A DNA stretch of 9,136 nucleotides from Acidobacteriota bacterium (lineage in GTDB: Bacteria; Acidobacteriota; Terriglobia; Acidiferrales; UBA7541), in the NCBI GenBank assembly GCA_028876695.1, contig JAGWRH010000140.1, positions 1-9,136 of the forward strand, in the 5' to 3' direction. Below, piece by piece: positions 5,919 through 9,136 of the stretch (position 1 is the stretch's first letter; each line of letters begins with the position of its first letter). The translations under genes were made by a program, and so were the position numbers. A model generated the notes under the pieces. The model searched no databases. It had not been told where the DNA came from and saw only the letters and a list, made by a program, of their open reading frames with translations.

Positions 5919-8084
5919 ATGGATTTCAAGCTTGCCAGCGATTACGACCCGCGCGGCGACCAGCCGGAGGCGATTTCGCGGCTCGTCCGCGGCCTGGAGG
6001 ACGGCGACCGCCACCAGGTTCTGCTGGGCGTCACCGGTTCGGGCAAGACGTTTACCATGGCCAAGGTGATCGAGGCGGCAAACCGTCCCGCCGTGGTTCT
6101 CGCGCACAATAAGACGCTCGCGGCGCAGCTCTACCATGAATTCAAGTCATTCTTCCCGCAGAATGCCGTCGAATACTTCGTCAGCTACTACGATTATTAC
6201 CAGCCCGAAGCGTACGTTCCCGCGAGCGACACGTTCATCGAAAAAGAAGCCACCATCAACGACGAGCTCGACAAGCTGCGCATGAGCGCCACGCGATCGC
6301 TCTTCGAGCGCCGCGACGTGGTCGTGGTCGCGTCGGTTTCCTGCATCTACGGCCTCGGCTCGCCCGAAGCGTACTACGGCATGCTGCTGATGCTGGAAAA
6401 GGGCCAGTCCATCGCCCGCGAATCGATTCTGCGCAAGCTGGTGGAGATCCAGTACGACCGCGCCGAGGATTTGCGCCGTGGCACCTTCCGCGTCCGTGGC
6501 GACATGATCGAAATTTTTCCACCCTACGACGATCTCGCCGTGCGCGTGGAAATGTGGGGCAGCCAGATCGAGGCCATCCGCAAGATCGATCCGGTGACCG
6601 GGGAAATCCGCTCGCGCGAAGGCGAAGTGACGCGCATGCCCATTTATCCCAAGACGCACTACGTCCTTCCCGCCGAGCAGCGCGAGCGCGCCATCCAGAC
6701 CATCTACGAAGAGCTCGACTGGTGGAAAGGCGAGCTGGCGCGCCAGGGAAAAATCGTGGAATCGCAACGCATCGTCCAGCGTACGCTGTTCGATATTGAA
6801 ATGATGCGCACCATCGGCTACTGCCATGGCATCGAAAACTACTCGCGCCATCTTTCCGGCCGCTTGCCCGGTGAAGCGCCGCCCACGCTGCTCGATTACG
6901 TCCCATCTAACTATCTGCTCTTCATCGATGAATCGCACCAGACCATTCCGCAAGTGCGCGGTATGTATCACGGCGACCGTTCGCGCAAACAGACGCTGGT
7001 CAATTACGGGTTCCGCATGCCTTCCGCGCTCGATAATCGCCCGCTCAATTTCGAGGAGTTCGAGCACCGCGTGAATCAGGCGATTTACGTCTCCGCCACG
7101 CCGGGCCCCTACGAGCTCACCAAATCCGGCGGCGTGGTTGCCGAGCAAGTGATTCGCCCGACCGGCCTGGTCGATCCGGAAGTGGAGGTGCGCCCGGTGA
7201 AGGGCCAGGTGGACGATCTGCTCGAGGAAATTCGCATCCGCGCCGAGCGCGGCGAGCGCGTCCTGGTCACCACGCTCACCAAACGCATGGCCGAAGACCT
7301 GGCGGAATATTTCGGCGAGGTGGGCGTGCGCTGCCGCTATTTGCACTCGGAAATCGAGACGCTCGAGCGCGTGCGCATCCTGCGCGATCTGCGCCGCGGC
7401 GAATTCGATGTGCTCATCGGCATCAACCTGCTGCGCGAGGGCCTCGATCTTCCGGAAGTCTCTCTTGTTGCGATTCTCGACGCCGATAAGGAAGGCTACT
7501 TGCGCAGCGCCACATCGCTCATCCAGACCATGGGCCGCTGCGCCCGGCATATCGAGGGCCGCGCCATTCTATACGCGGACGTGATGACCGATTCCATGCG
7601 CCAGGCCATCGGGGAGACCAACCGTCGTCGCGCCAAGCAACAGGCGTACAACCGCGAGAACAACATCACGCCGCAATCGGTGATCAAGGCCATCGATATG
7701 CAGCTCGCGAAAATTGTTGAGGCGGACTACGTTACCGTGCCTATGGACGACGTTGCGATCGGCGATATCGCCACTGAAGAGCAGTTGCTGCAAGTCATCT
7801 CGCAACTCGAGGCGCAAATGCGCGAGGCGGCCAAGAATTTCGATTTTGAGCGTGCCGCCGCGCTTCGCGATCGCATCCGTTCGCTAAAACAGCGCGATCT
7901 CGGATTCATCTCGCCAACCGATCTATCCCCCACGCCGCCGGCGTCAGCGCCGACTCAATCGCCCGATGTGCCGGCTGACGCGAATGCTGCCGAAGCGGCG
8001 GTCGCGCCCGCAGGTGTTCCGGCCGTCGCGGGGACCGCTCCAGCAGCCCCGGCCCGCCCGCGGAAAAGGCGCCATGCGAACTAG
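5919..8084 (+). CDS. uvrB: Excinuclease ABC subunit B
   Basis: Central damage-verification protein of nucleotide excision repair. It is loaded onto DNA by UvrA, opens the strands with its beta-hairpin, then recruits UvrC for incision. The 721 residues contain Walker A GVTGSGKT (37-44) and the tyrosine-rich beta-hairpin YYDYYQPEAYVP (90-101). Further on are the helicase DESH motif (337-340), DNRPLNFEEFE (372-382), SATP (392-395), GINLLREGLDLPEV (501-514) and motif VI QTMGRCAR (536-543). The UVR motif that contacts UvrC is at about 625-660. Motif VI is usually QTIGRAAR, so M538 and C541 are variants, while both arginines are kept. After the UVR motif comes a 58-residue Ala/Pro-rich tail ending PRKRRHAN, making the protein longer than the usual 660-690. 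The start is supported by GAGGA 9 bases upstream. Confidence 0.98.
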   Translation: MDFKLASDYDPRGDQPEAISRLVRGLEDGDRHQVLLGVTGSGKTFTMAKVIEAANRPAVVLAHNKTLAAQLYHEFKSFFPQNAVEYFVSYYDYYQPEAYVPASDTFIEKEATINDELDKLRMSATRSLFERRDVVVVASVSCIYGLGSPEAYYGMLLMLEKGQSIARESILRKLVEIQYDRAEDLRRGTFRVRGDMIEIFPPYDDLAVRVEMWGSQIEAIRKIDPVTGEIRSREGEVTRMPIYPKTHYVLPAEQRERAIQTIYEELDWWKGELARQGKIVESQRIVQRTLFDIEMMRTIGYCHGIENYSRHLSGRLPGEAPPTLLDYVPSNYLLFIDESHQTIPQVRGMYHGDRSRKQTLVNYGFRMPSALDNRPLNFEEFEHRVNQAIYVSATPGPYELTKSGGVVAEQVIRPTGLVDPEVEVRPVKGQVDDLLEEIRIRAERGERVLVTTLTKRMAEDLAEYFGEVGVRCRYLHSEIETLERVRILRDLRRGEFDVLIGINLLREGLDLPEVSLVAILDADKEGYLRSATSLIQTMGRCARHIEGRAILYADVMTDSMRQAIGETNRRRAKQQAYNRENNITPQSVIKAIDMQLAKIVEADYVTVPMDDVAIGDIATEEQLLQVISQLEAQMREAAKNFDFERAAALRDRIRSLKQRDLGFISPTDLSPTPPASAPTQSPDVPADANAAEAAVAPAGVPAVAGTAPAAPARPRKRRHAN

Positions 8085-8091
8085 CAGCGCT

Positions 8092-8137
8092 TTTCGTCGT
8101 TCCGAGGAGCAAAGCGACGAGCAACCTGCTCTTTAGT
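8092..8137. repeat. Degenerate copy of a dispersed intergenic repeat
   Basis: The stretch contains TTCCGAGGAGC-AAAGCGACGAG-CAACCTGCT. I recall closely similar units (TTCCGAGGAGCG-AAGCGACGAGGAATCTGC) scattered between genes in acidobacterial genomes; this copy differs at several places. TCGTCG (8094-8099) pairs with CGACGA (8115-8120) to make a 6-bp stem with a 15-base loop. It begins just after the uvrB stop and lies in the 110-base gap before the PagL-like gene. Only one copy is in this window, so repetition cannot be shown here. Confidence 0.45.
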
Positions 8138-8194
8138 TGGCGATCGGCAAGCAACGCGCGGATTCTGAAGATCCGCACCCGATTCGCCTGCGGG

Positions 8195-8824
8195 ATGTTG
8201 ATGATCGCTGTCACCGCAATCGTCGTCACTCCGCTCGTTCACGCACAGCAATTTCCCCCCGATAACGAATTCGGCGTATGGGGCGCTTACTCCGCCAATT
8301 CCCCCGATGTTTGGGGAAGTCAGGGGCACATCCAATTCGGCGTCGCGGCCCTGCGTTACGGACGGCTGGTGGCCGCGTCGCCGCGCTACACGGTGGAATA
8401 CACGGCCGACGTTGAACCCGTCGAAATGGCGCGCGCGAACATCTACACATCCTGCAAAATTCTTTTGCACGGGAAGGTGCAACCCGGTTTCTGCGCGATT
8501 GGGCGCCAGTGGATCTATGGCGGCGGCGTGAGCCCCTTCGGCTGGAAGTTCAACTTACATCCGGCGCACCAGTGGCAGCCGTTCGGCGCGTTGAGCGCCG
8601 GGTTCGTATTGTCGGAGCACGCGATTCCGGACGATATTCCCAAAGCCACGCGCTTCAATTTCACGTTCGATTTTCAGGTGGGCGTGGAGCGATTCAATCG
8701 CAAGCGCACGCGTGCTTGGACTTTTTCTTACAAGCTGCAGCATATCTCCAATGCCTTTCGCAGCTCGGTGAACCCCGGCGTCGATCTGAACATGCTCGCC
8801 GTGGGCTATTCGTTTTTCAAATAA
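8195..8824 (+). CDS. PagL-like outer-membrane lipid A deacylase (acyloxyacyl hydrolase family)
   Basis: PagL enzymes are small outer-membrane beta-barrels that remove the 3-O acyl chain from lipid A. From the ATG at 8195 the protein has 209 residues: a hydrophobic signal region (1-17, ending VHA-QQ), then strands rich in alternating aromatics and Gly. The family signature appears near the end as YKLQHISNAFRSSVNPGVDLNMLAVGYSFF. H183 and S185 correspond to the catalytic His and Ser (P. aeruginosa H126, S128). The third member, Glu140 there, falls on D197. The C-terminus YSFFK resembles an outer-membrane insertion signal. The start is uncertain: the frame stays open upstream and encodes RILKIRTRFACG, which would supply the basic n-region missing from the ATG version, but no ATG, GTG or TTG occurs in that stretch. 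Two cysteines, C87 and C100, are unexplained. The gene converges with a glycosyltransferase. Confidence 0.72.
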   Translation: MLMIAVTAIVVTPLVHAQQFPPDNEFGVWGAYSANSPDVWGSQGHIQFGVAALRYGRLVAASPRYTVEYTADVEPVEMARANIYTSCKILLHGKVQPGFCAIGRQWIYGGGVSPFGWKFNLHPAHQWQPFGALSAGFVLSEHAIPDDIPKATRFNFTFDFQVGVERFNRKRTRAWTFSYKLQHISNAFRSSVNPGVDLNMLAVGYSFFK

Positions 8825-8876
8825 TCCAGTCTGAGATACGGAAAATAGGTGCCCTGCCGTGGGCTGTTCGGGTTGG

Positions 8877-9136
8877 CTAGACTACGCCCCTGCGCAGCTC
8901 ATCCAGCGGATAAAACGTCCCGCGCCACACGATCCCGCCGCGCCACAACGTCACGATCATGGACCGCGCCAGCATCCACGCGAAAAGCAGCGCGCCGATC
9001 GGGTACGTGATCGCGTAGGCAACCGGCGCGCGAAATTCCCTGGCTACCGCGGCCGTAACGGCCAGCGGCAGGGCCACGGCAATTGCCGCGAAAATGCGCG
9101 CCCATCCGGGCGTGATCGCCAGCGCCGCTACCGGCA
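8877..9136 (-). CDS. C-terminal end of a membrane glycosyltransferase (family 2-like), partial
   Basis: The minus-strand frame is open from the window edge to a TAG at 8877-8879, giving about 86 residues; the start and catalytic domain lie outside. Two hydrophobic segments are visible: one around IFAAIAVALPLAVTAAVA, the other around AYAITYPIGALLFAWMLARSMIV. They are followed by the cytoplasmic tail TLWRGGIVWRGTFYPLDELRRG. From memory, a GG-hydrophobic-x-WRGTFYPL-x-ELR ending after two or more membrane helices is typical of family 2 glycosyltransferases that use lipid-linked or carotenoid/hopanoid acceptors. The acceptor cannot be told from this fragment. A GTG at 9077 is an internal codon, not the start. 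The gene converges with the PagL-like gene, with 52 bases between the stops. Confidence 0.6.
   Translation of the reverse strand, partial: PVAALAITPGWARIFAAIAVALPLAVTAAVAREFRAPVAYAITYPIGALLFAWMLARSMIVTLWRGGIVWRGTFYPLDELRRGVV

Noticed and set aside
6147..7550. A 467-codon open frame on the minus strand opposite uvrB
   Set aside because: It lies wholly inside a certain gene, its product is His/Ala/Arg-rich without any motif, and long antisense frames are expected opposite GC-rich codons with strong third-position bias.
8074..8136. A 20-codon frame overlapping the uvrB end, encoding RRSEEQSDEQPA
   Set aside because: The peptide is just the translation of the interspersed repeat; no ribosome site or independent support.
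8851..8864. GCCC-N6-GGGC as a terminator between the convergent genes
   Set aside because: Only 4 bp of stem and no T run on either strand.
1..9136. Novel defence, phage, CRISPR or mobile gene system
   Set aside because: Every long coding region is assigned to a housekeeping or envelope family or is a single unknown secreted protein; no repeats with regular spacers, recombinase or toxin-antitoxin pair was seen.

Overview
The window (about 60-65% GC by eye) looks like ordinary chromosome of an acidobacterium. This is an inference from protein style: the signal peptidase box E region, the RNase III segment with GGREKK and LLADAYEA, an AsmA-like protein next to lepB, a PagL-type barrel with NPGVD, and a short interspersed repeat of the kind I remember from Acidobacteria. 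No database search was possible. I see no tRNA, rRNA, CRISPR array, transposase or phage gene.

Layout. (1) 1-585: 3' part of rnc (RNase III), cut by the window edge. It abuts lepB (signal peptidase I, 586-1404) with the stop directly touching the start, so the two are probably co-transcribed. (2) 1516-4152: a large AsmA-type inner-membrane-anchored protein, preceded by a 111-base gap with a 7-bp inverted repeat. (3) 4213-5250: a secreted protein of unknown function, with a candidate promoter that would give a leaderless message. (4) 5336-5857: a GNAT acetyltransferase resembling short N-acetylglutamate synthases. Upstream lie two 18-bp dyads spaced like tandem ARG boxes, the second overlapping a probable -10. 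(5) 5919-8084: uvrB, with a consensus -10, a good ribosome binding site and a 58-residue Ala/Pro-rich tail. (6) 8092-8137: a degenerate copy of a dispersed repeat. (7) 8195-8824: a PagL-like outer-membrane lipid A deacylase homologue. (8) 8877-9136, minus strand: the C-terminal end of a membrane glycosyltransferase, cut by the window edge and convergent with the PagL-like gene.

How the genes fit together. Most serve housekeeping or the cell envelope: secretion (lepB), inner-membrane/periplasmic (AsmA-like), exported (unknown protein), outer membrane (PagL-like) and sugar transfer (glycosyltransferase). RNA processing (rnc), arginine synthesis (argA-like) and nucleotide excision repair (uvrB) lie between them. 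I found no evidence of a novel multi-gene defence or mobile system. The most interesting signal is regulatory: the ARG-box-like tandem operator before the acetyltransferase, which both supports its function and suggests arginine-responsive control. Next is the Glu-to-Asp change at the PagL catalytic acid position.
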